Below, piece by piece: positions 1-11,235 of a stretch of DNA of 64,000 nucleotides. Made by a program: the position numbers and the translations under genes. The notes under the pieces are model-generated. The model saw only the letters and a program-made list of their open reading frames with translations, did no database searches and had not been told where the DNA came from. Source of the stretch: Galeruca laticollis (lineage: Eukaryota > Arthropoda > Insecta > Coleoptera > Chrysomelidae); assembly GCA_963921935.1 (NCBI GenBank), contig OY998175.1, forward strand, positions 205,980,655-206,044,654. Reading direction: 5' to 3'. Position 1 is the first letter of the stretch; every line of letters begins with the position of its first letter.

Positions 1-18
1 GAGAATAAAAATAAAAAT

Positions 19-566
19 TTGAGACAAGAAATACAAGAAAATGGTGAGAAAATTAGAAAGAACATAGATGAAGTAAAAATAGAAAGTTTCATGGAAGTCA
101 AGAATATCGAGAAGAATGATCAGGAATTAAGAAAAATCACAGAGGGTACAGAAGAAATTAAGAAAGAAACTGAAGAAGTAGGTTGCATAAAATTACAAGG
201 ACAAGCAAGTGAAGAGGTTAGGAACCATTCTCAAGAAAAAATGAATGAAGAAATCACAAATCTAGATGACAGAATTAAAAAATCAACAGACAAATGCGTT
301 AAAAGAAGTAGAATCATGGGAAGACAATTTAATAAGGAAATACAAGAGATGAACCGAAGATTAAAAGAAAATACAGTAGAAGAATTAGAAGATAGCATAA
401 GAAGCAATGAAAGAGGTATAGGATGCTCAGGAAATTTTTATAATAATAATGTAGTAGCTGGAGTAATATCTAACAACAACATGACGATAAATTACATAAA
501 AGCTTTCTTTAAAATTATAATAAATAGTAAAATGAATAAAATGGAAGAATTACAAAGGCTAATATA
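19..566 (+). pseudogene. Coiled-coil ORF, probable retroelement gag remnant, open at window edge
   Basis: The frame is open from base 1, so the gene probably begins outside the window; the nominal start at 19 is TTG and carries no weight. The product is highly charged (Glu/Lys/Asn/Ile) with long helical, coiled-coil-like stretches and no zinc knuckle. It runs directly into a Ty3/gypsy-like reverse transcriptase fragment read in another frame from about 567, so protease and the front of RT are missing between them. The position in front of RT suggests a gag-type coiled-coil protein, but I recognise no domain. Confidence is moderate that it is retroelement-derived and low for gag specifically. 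Confidence 0.4.
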
Positions 567-926
567 TTTTCAAAATTAGATCTAAAGCATAGCTTCTGGT
601 TAATTCCATTGGATCATCGTAGTAGGCCATACACTGCATTCATGGTAGATGGAGTGGTGTATCAATTTTGTGTGGTGCCATTTGGATTACAAAGCTCTTG
701 TGCGGCTTTAGTAAGAACTCTGCATACAATCTTGAATCCCTATGAAGATTTCACTCTCCACTACATATATGACATCTTGATTTTTTCTGAAACAGAAGAA
801 AAACATCAAAAACATTTGGAAATAATATTGAATGAATTAAAAAACGCTGGACTCAAATTAAATTTAGATAAATGTCAGTTTTATAAAAGAGGAATAGATA
901 ATATTATGTTACATGTAAATAAATAA
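567..926 (+). pseudogene. Ty3/gypsy-type reverse transcriptase fragment
   Basis: The frame reads FSKLDLKHSFW followed by SRPYTAF, VPFGLQSS and an ILIFSETEEKHQKHLE block, the ordered conserved blocks of LTR-retrotransposon RT fingers and palm. The first catalytic Asp (LDLKHSFW, near base 579) is present. The normally invariant Y-x-D-D box reads YIYD, so one catalytic Asp is replaced by Tyr. The ORF stops about 15 residues after the KCQFYKR block; thumb, RNase H and integrase are absent. Only about 110 residues of a normally >1000-residue pol remain, so this is a dead fragment. The block wording is closest to Osvaldo/gypsy-like insect elements, which is a tentative assignment. Confidence 0.8.
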
Positions 927-3900
927 TTATAGTATAGGTAGATGTAAGGTTTTTCCATTTTGCTTCATATGTAGTATTCCCATGTAGTAAGATAAGAGAA
1001 TATCATAGGTGTATATAAGATTTTCAATTTTCATATGTAGTGTACTTATAGGCAGTATCCATTATCCATAGTTAATATAATCTAAAAACAAAAAAATATT
1101 GAGATACAATCTATGAATGATAAATAAATAATACCAAAGATATATGGCAAGTAAAACTTCAATATAATATGAAAAATTTTATGAGAATTTATTAGATAGA
1201 GGGGATAATGAAATAGAGTGTACATCTATTAATAAGAACAGGTAGGAAATAGGAAGGACAAGCTAGATAATATTTAAATAAACAGTAAAAGAGATGGAAA
1301 GGAAAGAAAATTTTAAAACCAAGATATAAAATAGGAGGTATTCATGTTAAGTAAAAATTTTATAGGAATCATGGAGATAAGTAAAAATATAAGATGGAAG
1401 TAAATATTTATATAGTATATGATATGATTAATTATTATGAGATAGGGAGATATGAAATATAAAATATAATGTGAAGAATATATTGATGAAATGAAGTTGA
1501 TGAATTATAATTAAGAATTATGCAAATGAATATAAATAGGTGTAGAAAGCAAAGAAAAAGGTAAGACTATAGGAGCCATTATCTTTACATGAATATGGGT
1601 TGAGAATAGGTTATGAAAATATATGAAATATTGAAATAATAATAATTTCTTAGTTGAAAAGATAATGTAGGGAAATGAAAGCTTAAAAAAGGATTGAGAA
1701 GTAAAGGAAAGGGGTGTAAATAATTATTGTAGAAAAAGCAAGAAACAGTTAAAGTAATGAAGATTCTAAGTGTGGAATAATGAAATAATAATTGAAGCAA
1801 CTCAATATCATAGATTGGTATTAAAAGAATAATTAAAGAAAATATATAAGATATCAGAATCAGAATAAGGTTGTCTCATATTTGTAAATATTAGAATAGG
1901 ATAGGATAGATTTGGATAATGGAAATTAAGTATAGGATAAAGATATATAAAAATATTAAATATAAGATTCTTCAAATTTGATTTCTGGAGCATTAAAATT
2001 AATAAATTAAGTAGAGGTTAATGATTAGTTTAAAAATTGAAATTGAAATTTAAAAAGGCAACTTGAAAGCTTCCTTTTGAAATTTAAATTTGAGGGGAGT
2101 TGAACTAGTTACCTAGTTCTGGAAACAAATTTACACAAATAATTATCATAAAAAGTATAGATTATCACGGGAGGTGTGTCAGTAGACACAACCATTAGCA
2201 AGAAAATGAAAATTTAAGTATAAAGTTATATGAAAATTAGTGAAATATGTATCAATCTTATTAAATATGAATGTGATTATTTTAAAAAGCATTATGAGAA
2301 CAAATACCAAACACAATATTATTTAATTAAATACAAAAAGTTACCTGCACAAGTAATTCCGAATATATGTCAAAGTCAATGAGTTCCACAATGTGCTGAA
2401 CACTGCTGTAGGAATATCTGTAGATATTAATTGCCATATTATAACTTGAAACCTAAAAGAATTAAAAAAAAAGAATATTTAGTCTAGTGTTTGATTAGCA
2501 TAATTACACATGTTCCAATAGTAAAAGTTTATAATTTCATAAAGAGTTGAATACTGTATATGAAAAGATAGATGGAACGCAGCTCAAACTTATGAAAGGG
2601 AAATTAATAAACAGGAAGTAATGAATCTTAGTAAATTTATAATTGCCAACTTAATTTTATTGATTATTTATTGCATACTGAAAAATAATATAAAAAACAA
2701 AAATAATCAATAGTTTATATGATATAAATATGGAATAAGATTGAAAATTAAAAAAAGGATCAATTACATATAGGTAAATTAATAATTTAGGTTGTAGTTT
2801 TTGTAAAAATAATTATTTATAAAAATATCTAAACAACATTTCTATATATAAATTAGCTATTGTATTATGGAAAAAGGACATGTTATATATTCCTTAATAC
2901 AATAGAAATAATAGTGAACTAGTGTGAATATCCTCCAGAACAATTAAATTAAATAATTCAGATTTAGAACTTAAACACTTCGAAATTACAATTTTTTATT
3001 CAAAATAACAGATAAGTGAGCTTTGGATTAATCAAGCGAGGAGGTTGTTGATTTTGAAAACAAGAGAAGAGAGTTTTGGGGTGATGGAGAGAAAGTGTCG
3101 ATAGAGAGACTCTTTGTTTAAACATTTATCAGAAATTGGTATAAATGTTAAAAAAAAACACAATCAAAGGTAAATCAAAGCATTTAACTATTGTTTATAA
3201 TCCTGTGTAAGGATGAAGAAGTGTAGAAAGTGAATATCTCCTGAGAGATATCCACAAGAATTTGGAGATGCGAGTTGCAGCCCGGCAGAGAATTCAATAT
3301 TAAGGTCTGTGTCTTTACAATTACATTCATTGGAATTCCATATAATTCTTTATGAAGAAAGTGAACATTAAAAATTTATCAGAATGTTCAAATTGAATAA
3401 ATTCATTAAATGGCCAAGAACATTTATCATATGATGCATCATAATTTTATCTCAATTGAGAATTAAACAGTTTTAGTTAATAATAATATTTGTACTTACT
3501 TGACATAATATAATTCACTGTATATGTTCACGAGCATCATGAATTTTCACATAACCTCTCATTCTTTCTTTTATCTTCAGCATGAATAGCTATTTGCCTA
3601 TTACTGTCTTCACTTTCAACTCACTCACATAATTTTAACTAAGTATACTTATATGTAATTGATTATTTAAAGTTTATATCGTTAGAATTGTTTCACCATT
3701 ATAGACGCGCTGGTAGTGTGTTTAACAGTAAAGCTATTTCTTATAGAGGAGAGAGGATCCTCCTATCGTTTCAATTATAACAGCGCATGCGTTCAGATTT
3801 ATGCGCCGACGAACTGATAGGAACATTCTTATACCGAGAAATGTATCTGATATAGGGTGGAACAAAAACACAATTTTCAATGTTTAAATCTTATTGCAAA

Positions 3901-4251
3901 TTTTCATAATAATTTATTAAATCGTTTACATTTGAGTGTTGGTATTTCATTCTCATCACATCCATCAGAAAATTTTCTATTGTCAACATATTTCAATAAT
4001 TTATATAGGAGAAACTTCAGAAATTAATTTTCATAAAAAATTTTACAAGGAAAAAGGTAAGGTTTGAATTAAATTTGTCAATTACTGGTATTAATGCATC
4101 CTGACCTCAAAGGGAGGAGTCTCATACTTCCGACTGAGATAAATAAATATAAATATAACAGTTAATAAAAAATTAACATCTTGAGCTAGCCGGGGTAAAA
4201 CAAATACTATATCAAATAATACTGTATTAAATAAATAATGAAATATAATCA

Positions 4252-4255
<4 letters not shown>
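927..4255. other. AT-rich non-coding stretch
   Basis: No ORF above about 70 codons with recognisable content. Runs of A-rich sequence on the plus strand continue the composition of the retroelement remnant and may be decayed retrotransposon or LTR sequence. A small palindrome, gtgtcagtagacac, lies near 2177. A block near 3040-3060 (aggttgttgattttgaaaa) recurs near 35783, hinting at an unidentified dispersed repeat. Around 3710-3850 there is a less AT-rich patch with no coding signal. Confidence 0.6.

Positions 4256-4300
<45 letters not shown>
4256..4300. repeat. (TA)n microsatellite, 5' flank of LINE
   Basis: About 21 TA dinucleotides end exactly where the LINE head begins at 4301. A matching (TA)n tract begins exactly at the LINE 3' end, so the element sits inside one (TA)n tract. 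Confidence 0.95.
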
Positions 4301-4302
<2 letters not shown>

Positions 4303-4384
4303 CCCAGATGGCGGAGTGCGTTAGAGCGCCGGAAATTGGGTTTTCTTGACCTGAAGGACGGGGGTTCGAATCTCACTCTAGTAA
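4303..4384 (+). promoter_or_regulatory. tRNA-like head with pol III A- and B-box matches
   Basis: TGGCGGAGTGCG (4309-4320) fits the tRNA A-box pattern and GGTTCGAATC (4363-4372) is a full B-box match, about 43 bp apart. GGCG/CGCC can form a D-stem around 4310-4330. The acceptor and T stems pair poorly and no clean anticodon loop is evident, so it is not a functional tRNA gene. It sits at the extreme 5' end of the LINE, where it could act as an internal promoter or mark a captured tRNA or SINE head. Confidence 0.55.
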
Positions 4385-4529
4385 GGGCTTTTTCATAAAT
4401 AAAAAGTTCCACTAAAAATCTGGGGGTACAGGGTCCGTCAGTAAACGGCGAAAACTGGCGCACGACATCCCTCGCCCCTTGCCAACCCGCATTGAGGCAG
4501 CGTGGTAAGGTACGCCTCACAACCCCAGC

Positions 4530-7445
4530 ATGACAGACAAGGACAAGTTACGACCCTCATTCTCCGTAAGCCCGAAGGGCCCTAGGAGGGGTAGATCCTG
4601 GGAACCAGCCACGAGGGCAGAGGGTGCTAAGAATCTGCGGAGTCTAAACCACTACCCAATGACTACATTACACCTAGCAACTTATAACTGCCGTACACTC
4701 TCTAATCAAGCTAGGATTATGGAACTGGAAACAGAGGCAGCAAAAATAAAGTGGGATATCATGGGCATTAGCGAAGTAAGACGAAAAAATGAAGAACTCA
4801 TAGAACTTGAATCAGGGAATCTTCTATACCACCAAGGAACACCAACAGCAAGAACAAGCGGAGTAGGATTCCTAATTAAGAAAACCTGGAAAAACAGAAT
4901 CATAAGGATAACAAACACCTCAGACAGAGTAGCCAGCATAACACTAAGACTCTCCAAAAGATATACTATCCAGATTATTCAGGTATACGCCCCAACAATC
5001 AGCCATAGTGACGACGAAATAGAAGAATTCTATAATGAAATAACCCAAGCGCTCAGCAACGACAATAGTCACTTCAAATACATAATGGGAGACTTTAATG
5101 CCAAAGTAGGACACAGGAAAGACCAAGAAAAAGGAATGGGGAAATATGGATTTGGAGATAGGAATGAAAGAGGAGAGAGATTAATACAGTTCGCACACTT
5201 TCAGAACATGTATGTGGCAAACTCCTTCTTCAAGAAGAACCCTAACAGGAAATGGACGTGGGAAGGCCCCGGTGCAACTATCAGAAACGAAATAGACTTT
5301 ATCCTCACCAATAAAATTAACACAGTAAAAGATCTAAGCACGCTCAACAAGTTCACTACAGGAAGCGACCATCGACTAATTAGAGCTCGACTGGTCTTAG
5401 ATATAAAACTAGAAAGGTCAAGACTAATCAAAACCAACACAACGAAAAACATAAACAACGAAAGGCTGAAAGAGAACTCTCACCAATATGAAGCACTACT
5501 AGAAGAAAGACTACAAAAAGTGGAATATAACAACCCTGAACTGATGGACACAATTCGAAACTGCGCCGTAGAAGTGGGAGGTCTGCAACAACGAGGTGAA
5601 CACAAAAAACTAACTCCGGAAACAAAAGCACTATTACAAAAACGAAGAGAAATGAAAAAGACAACAAACATTCAAAGAATTGAATACACCGAACTGTGCA
5701 AGACGATACGAAAGAAAATCGCAGAAGATATCAGGAATTACAACGAGAAACTGGTACAAACAACAATAGAAAACCGTAAAAGCTACAAAAATGCAAAAAG
5801 GGCACTAATAATAGGGAAAAGACAGATAGTTGCATTAACTGATGGAAACACAAGAACCACAGACAGGAATGAAATAATAGACCTAGTAGCCAAATTCTAT
5901 GGAGACCTATACAAGGCCCCTGAAAATTTGGAAGAAATAATAGAACACTCAGAAGATGCCATACCAGAAGTTTTGGTGGAGGAAGTAGAAATGGCACTGA
6001 AAAGCATGAAAAGTGGCAAAGCAGCGGGAAATGACGGCATCACGACCGAAATACTCAAATATGCAGGAGCTAAAACATGGAAGTACCTTGCCAAACTATA
6101 CACGAACTGTCTGATGTCCAGGAGCATACCTAAAGAGTGGAACAGCGCCCTTATAGTGTTGATCCACAAGAAAGGCAGCAAAGAAGACATTAAGAACTAC
6201 AGACCAATAAGTCTACTACCAGTGACGTACAAGGTATTCACAAAGATCATTCACAACAGAATACAAAATACACTAGACTCGGCCCAACCACGAGAACAGG
6301 CTGGATTCCGCAAAGGCTTCAGTACAATAGATCACATCCATACCCTCAAAGAGGTTATCAGTCGAACCAAAGAATACAACCAACCACTAGCACTAGCCTT
6401 CATCGACTTTGAGAAAGCATTCGACTCTATATATCCCAGAGCAGTAATAAATGCCCTAACAGAACAAGGGGTCGACAAACCATATATTGAGACCCTAGCA
6501 AATATATATAGGGAAGCCAAAGCGAGAGTTAGGATATATGAGGGTACACCAGAATTCCCCACCAGCAGAGGAGTTAGACAAGGAGACGCAATATCACCAA
6601 ATTTATTTACAGCAACACTAGAAAGCATCTTCAGAAAACTGGGCTGGAACAACACAGGTCTGAATATAGATGGAGAATACTTGAACCATCTAAGATTCGC
6701 TGATGACATCATCCTGATAGCGAGTAACCCTGGCGAAATGCAACAACAAATAAATGAATTGAATGCAGCAAGCAACGAAGTAGGCCTTAAAATAAATCTG
6801 AGTAAGACCAAGATAATGTATAACGAACTGATAAACGCACAAGAAATAACAATTAATGACACTGTCCTGGAAATAGTAGAGGAATACATATACCTGGGTC
6901 AACTAATACACATATCAGGCTCTCTACTTCCAGAAATAAACAGAAGAATCAAATTAGCATGGAGAACATTTGGACAGAACTCTATCATCTTCAAGTCTAG
7001 AATGTCACTCCGTTTGAAAAAGAAAGCGTTTGATCAGTGCGTACTACCAGTATTAACATACGGCTGTGAAACCTGGACCCTGAAAACTGATATCATTAGA
7101 AAACTCCAGGTAACGCAGAGGTCTATGGAACGATGCATGCTTGGAATAACAAGGAGAGATAGAAAAAGGCTTGATTGGATCAGACAAAAGACCCAAGTGA
7201 TAGATGTCATAAATAGAATCAGATCCCTAAAGTGGCAATGGGCGGGGCATCTCGCTAGAAGGACAGACGATAGATGGACCACAAAGATAACGCAATGGTA
7301 TCCCCGAGGCGTGAAAAGACCAAGAAGTCGCCCCAACTTAAGATGGGACTACGACATAAAGAAACTCGCAGGAACAACTTGGGGCCGCATAGCTAGCAAT
7401 AGACAACAATGGGCCCACATGGAAGTGGAATATATAAATATGTAA
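4530..7445 (+). CDS. RTE LINE endonuclease/reverse transcriptase, 971 aa, intact
   Basis: Nicks the genomic target and reverse-transcribes the element RNA at the nick. Residues ~45-290 form an apurinic-type (EEP) endonuclease: ATYNC (N53), GISEVR (E82), MGDFNAKVG (D188, N190), EIDFIL (D256) and GSDH (D280, H281) are all present. Residues ~490-790 are the reverse transcriptase: YRPISLL (558), AFIDFEKAFD (D626), GVRQGD (681) and FADD (D725, D726) are intact. A basic C-terminal region with a W-rich end follows. The start ATG at 4530 leaves ~43 residues before the nuclease; a second in-frame Met at residue 44 sits right at its edge and could be the real start. Length is normal for RTE. GC content is clearly higher than its surroundings. 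No inactivating change is seen. Confidence 0.93.
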   Translation: MTDKDKLRPSFSVSPKGPRRGRSWEPATRAEGAKNLRSLNHYPMTTLHLATYNCRTLSNQARIMELETEAAKIKWDIMGISEVRRKNEELIELESGNLLYHQGTPTARTSGVGFLIKKTWKNRIIRITNTSDRVASITLRLSKRYTIQIIQVYAPTISHSDDEIEEFYNEITQALSNDNSHFKYIMGDFNAKVGHRKDQEKGMGKYGFGDRNERGERLIQFAHFQNMYVANSFFKKNPNRKWTWEGPGATIRNEIDFILTNKINTVKDLSTLNKFTTGSDHRLIRARLVLDIKLERSRLIKTNTTKNINNERLKENSHQYEALLEERLQKVEYNNPELMDTIRNCAVEVGGLQQRGEHKKLTPETKALLQKRREMKKTTNIQRIEYTELCKTIRKKIAEDIRNYNEKLVQTTIENRKSYKNAKRALIIGKRQIVALTDGNTRTTDRNEIIDLVAKFYGDLYKAPENLEEIIEHSEDAIPEVLVEEVEMALKSMKSGKAAGNDGITTEILKYAGAKTWKYLAKLYTNCLMSRSIPKEWNSALIVLIHKKGSKEDIKNYRPISLLPVTYKVFTKIIHNRIQNTLDSAQPREQAGFRKGFSTIDHIHTLKEVISRTKEYNQPLALAFIDFEKAFDSIYPRAVINALTEQGVDKPYIETLANIYREAKARVRIYEGTPEFPTSRGVRQGDAISPNLFTATLESIFRKLGWNNTGLNIDGEYLNHLRFADDIILIASNPGEMQQQINELNAASNEVGLKINLSKTKIMYNELINAQEITINDTVLEIVEEYIYLGQLIHISGSLLPEINRRIKLAWRTFGQNSIIFKSRMSLRLKKKAFDQCVLPVLTYGCETWTLKTDIIRKLQVTQRSMERCMLGITRRDRKRLDWIRQKTQVIDVINRIRSLKWQWAGHLARRTDDRWTTKITQWYPRGVKRPRSRPNLRWDYDIKKLAGTTWGRIASNRQQWAHMEVEYINM

Positions 7446-7508
7446 AGGGAGGCTACACCATAACAAAATGGTTGAATAAGCTGCATATGATGATGATGAT
7501 GATGATGA

Positions 7509-7510
<2 letters not shown>

Positions 7511-7552
<42 letters not shown>
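7511..7552. repeat. (TA)n microsatellite, 3' flank of LINE
   Basis: About 20 TA units directly follow the (ATG)n tail of the LINE. It is probably the other half of the target tract or its target-site duplication. Confidence 0.95.
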
Positions 7553-7557
<5 letters not shown>

Positions 7558-7745
7558 GACTACAGTTTGGGTACGAAAACTTCAACCTACACGACAGTTT
7601 GAGGACAAGTGGTCAGTTTCGGGACGGTCCCGAAACTTCTACCGTTCATCTTCCATACAGTTTGGGTACAATGTCCCCAAATTACAGTGTGGATAATTTA
7701 GAGATTAGTTATCGTACATTTTCAGCCCAAATGTAACAGTGAATT
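7553..7745 (+). repeat. Hairpin-containing repeat next to (TA)n
   Basis: Starts with gcacagact-cagtttg and carries repeated cagtttg motifs. It contains a perfect palindrome, agtttcgggac (7615-7625) and its complement (7627-7637) with one base between. The gcacagact-cagtttg end recurs in reverse orientation at about 34710-34745, again against (TA)n beside a LINE relic. No coding potential. Confidence 0.6.
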
Positions 7746-7859
7746 TTAAGAAAATATATATGAACCACTGGATGTTGGTTCCCATCAAATATATCATAAA
7801 AAATATAATGTTATAGTTGGAGTAGGGCTCTTGGGTCTAGCATACTTCCATATTTGATA

Positions 7860-10300
7860 AAAAAATTTAAGGGCGGGAGTGGGGGTGACTTTGTGAAATA
7901 CTTTGATTTGATATTTTTTCACGGGAATGTATTGATGGATGATTATCTTTCATTTTATCCTAAATCAGTCATCCCCCACCCAACCACTAAGGGCGGGGGT
8001 GGGGGTGACTTTGTAAAATAGTAATAAAAATAAATTATTGAATTTGGAATCAAATTGTACGTAGTTTTTTACGTATACACCTGGAATTTCATTTTGATGG
8101 CTTTTTTTATAAAGTTATGCAAAAAAATGTTATCAAAAAATTGATTATTCAATGGTGTAGAGCTCTCGGGTCTAGCATACTTCCATTTCCAATTTCACAG
8201 CAATGTATTGATGGATGATTATCTTCCATTTTAAACTGAATCAGTCATCCCCCACCCACCCCCTAAGGACGGGGGTGGGGGTAATTTTGTAAAATAGTCG
8301 TAAACATAATTTTTGAATTTGGAATCAAATTCTACGTAACCTTTTACGTATACGCCTAAAATTTCATCTTGATAAATTTTTTTTATAAAGGTATTCAAAA
8401 AAATTGTTATCAAAAAATTGATTATTCAATGGTGTAGGGCTCTCGGGTCTAGCATACTTCCATATTTGATAAAAGAAAATGTTTTACGGGAATGTATTGA
8501 TGGATGATTATCTTTCATTTTAACCTAAATCAGTCATCCCCCACCCACCCCCTAAGGGCGGGGGTGGAGGTGATTTTGTAAAATAATCGTAAAAATGCTT
8601 TTTTGAATTTGGAATCAAATTCTACGTAATGTTTTACGTATACACCTAAAATTTCATTTTGACAACTTTTGTTTATAAAGATATGCAAGAGAAATGTTAC
8701 CAAAAAATTGATTATTCAATGGTGTAGAGCTCTCGGGTCTAGCATACTTCCATATTTGATAAAAAAAATTTCACAGCAATGTATTGATGGATGATTATCT
8801 TCCATTTTAAACTGAATCAGTCATCCCCCACCCACCCCCTAAAGGCGGGGGTGGGGGTGATTTTGTGAAATAGTCGTAAAAATAATTTTTGAATTTGGAA
8901 TCAAATTCTACGTAACCATTTAAGTATACGCCTAAAATTTCATCTTGATAAATTTTTTTTATAAAGGTATTCAAAAAAAATGTTACCAAAAAATTGATTA
9001 TTCAATGGTGTAGAGCTCTCGGGTCTAGCATACTTCCATATTTGATAAAAGAAAATGTTTTAAGGGAATGTATTGATGGATGATTATCTTTCATTTTAAC
9101 CTAAATCAGTCATCCCCCACCCACCCCCTAAGGGCGGGGGTGGAGGTGATTTTGTAAAATAATCGTAAAAATGCTTTTTTGAATTTGGAATTAAATTCTA
9201 CGTAATCTTTTACGTATACACCTAAAATTTTATTTCGACAACTTTTGTTTATAAAGATATGCAAGAAAAATGTTATCAAAAAATTGACTATTCAATGGTG
9301 TAGTGCTCTCGGGTCTAGCATACTTCCATATTTGATAAAAGAAAATGTTTTACGGGAATGTATTGATGGATGATTATCTTTCATTTTACCCTAAATCAGT
9401 CATCCCCCACCCACCCCCTAAGGGCGGGGGTGGAGGTGATTTTGTAAAATAATCGTAAAAATGCTTTTTTGAATTTGGTTTCAAATTCTACGTAATCTTT
9501 TACGTATACACCTAAAATTTCATTTTGACAACTTTTGTTTATAAAGATATGCAAGAAAAATGTTATCAAAAAATTGATTATTCAATGGTGTAGAGCTCTC
9601 GGGTCTAGCACACGTCCATATTTGATAAAAAAAATTTCACAGCAATGTATTGATGGATGATTATCTTCCATTTTAAACTGAATCAGTCATCCCCCACCCA
9701 CCCCCTAAGGGCGGGGGTGGGGGTGATTTTGTAAAATAGTCGTAAAAATAGTTTTTGAATTTGGAATCAAATTCTATGTAACCTTTTACGTATACGCATA
9801 AAATTTCATCTTGATAAATTTTTTTTATAAAGGTATTCAAAAAAAATGTTAGCAAAAAATTGATTATTCAATGGTGTAGGGCTCTCGGGTCTAGCATACT
9901 TCCATATTTGATAAAAGAAAATGTTTTACGGGAATGTATTGATGGATGATTATCTTTCATTTTAACCTAAATCAGTCATCCACCACCCACCCCCTAAGGG
10001 CGGGGGTGGAGGTGATTTTGTAAAATAATCGTAAAAATGCTTTTTTGAATTTGGAATTAAATTCTACGTAATCTTTTTCGACAACTTTTGTTTATAAAGA
10101 TATGCAAGAAAAATGTTATCAAAAAATTGATTATTCAATGGTGTAGGGCTCTCGGGTCTAGCATACTTCCATATTTGATAAAAGAAAATGTTTTACGGGA
10201 ATGTATTGATGGATGATTATCTTTCATTTTAACCTAAATCAGTCATCCTCCACCCACCCCCTAAGGGCGGCGGTGGGGGTGACTTTGTAAATTAGTCGTA
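7860..10300 (+). repeat. Tandem array of ~288-bp units, left arm of foldback 1
   Basis: The anchor cagtcatc starts at 7976, 8242, 8531, 8818, 9107, 9397, 9683, 9973 and 10240, giving steps of 266-290 bp. Each full unit carries the block gggtctagcatacttccat, a C-run/G-run hairpin (cccaccccctaagggcgggg), a tacgtaa..ttacgta inverted pair and attgattattcaatggtgta. Two variants exist: A (cacagcaatg, aaactgaatc) and B (acgggaatg, aacctaaatc). Short Pro/Gly-rich minus ORFs in the units are repeat artefacts. Confidence 0.93.
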
Positions 10301-10309
10301 AAAATCGAT

Positions 10310-11235
10310 TATTTTTAAAAAAAATGAAATCCCAACAACGTCATCGTTTTCATAGAATTTTTTTATATACGGTCCTAAATTTTCATAATTTGATCTTGAA
10401 CTTGAATTTTTTCTCAGGTATTGACAAAATTTCAGAGAAAATGCGATGATTCTGGATATGGGGACACTCTGTGATATAAGAAACGGGAAGACATGAAGAC
10501 ATCATTTTCGGGATGCGTGAAATCTCAAAAAAACACATTCAAAAAAAAATTCTCCCTCAGGGGTGGTCTTTTTGGGTATTTTTGGCAAAATGAAATTCCA
10601 ACGACGTCATCGTTTTCCTTGAATTTTTTTATGTACGGTCCTAAATATTGATAATTTTATCTTAAACTTGATATTTTTCTCAGGTACCTATTGACTTTGA
10701 CAAAATTTCAGAGAAATCATGGAAAGTTAATTTTCGGGATACGGCATATAGGATGCGTTATGTATTTGTTTAATACAATGATTTCCAGCAGAGCGGAAAC
10801 TGACTGAAACAGAATTCCAAAAAATTAAGTGTTTGTTATGCCATATGCTTCTTTACACACGTTTAAGATAAAATTATGAAAATTCAGGAACGGACATAAA
10901 AAAATTCAAGGAAAACGATGACGTCGTTGGAATTTCATTATTTACAAAAATAAGTGTATTCACCCCCCAAAAAAAACACCCCCGAGGGGGAATTTCTTTT
11001 GAATGTGTTTTTTTGAGATTTCACGCATCGTATATGCCCTATCCCGAAAATGAAGTCTCCATGTCTTCCGGTTTTTTATATAACAGAGTGTCCCCAGATC
11101 TAAAATCATCGCATTTTCTCTGAAAGTCAATACCTGAGAAAAATTTCAAATTCAAGATAAGATTATGAAAATTCAGGACCGTACATAAAAAAATTCTATG
11201 AAAACGATGGCGTCGTTGGAATTTCATTTTTTCGA
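10310..11235. repeat. Inner inverted core of foldback 1
   Basis: A ~265-bp motif (gaaattccaacgacgtcatc; acggtcctaaat; caaaatttcagagaaa) occurs twice in direct orientation at 10320-10570 and 10590-10760 and twice inverted at 10850-10960 and 11030-11230. The pairing centre is near 10800, with about 90 bp of unpaired loop. No ORF is present. Confidence 0.75.

Larger units (their letters stand above)
4301..7511 (+). mobile_element. RTE-type non-LTR retrotransposon, apparently full length
   Basis: A 3.2-kb unit bounded on both sides by (TA)n. It has a short 5' leader with tRNA-like A and B boxes, one 971-codon ORF with endonuclease and reverse transcriptase, a 3' UTR of only about 40 bp, and an (ATG)n tail of roughly nine triplets rather than poly(A). 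A single ORF, a very short 3' UTR and a microsatellite tail are hallmarks of the RTE clade. I see no stop, frameshift or 5' truncation, so this is a young and possibly active copy. A 36-bp relic of its 3' end recurs at 34791-34826, again inside (TA)n. Confidence 0.85.

Noticed and set aside
4303..4384. Functional tRNA gene
   Set aside because: A and B boxes fit, but the acceptor and T stems do not pair and no anticodon loop is convincing.
6332..6889. 185-codon minus ORF inside the LINE
   Set aside because: Shadow of the reverse transcriptase ORF, which has complete catalytic motifs on the plus strand.
8231..9855. Three near-identical 60-codon minus ORFs with a Pro/Gly-rich C-terminus
   Set aside because: They are translations of the same tandem repeat unit across its C/G-run hairpin; other units have the frame broken.
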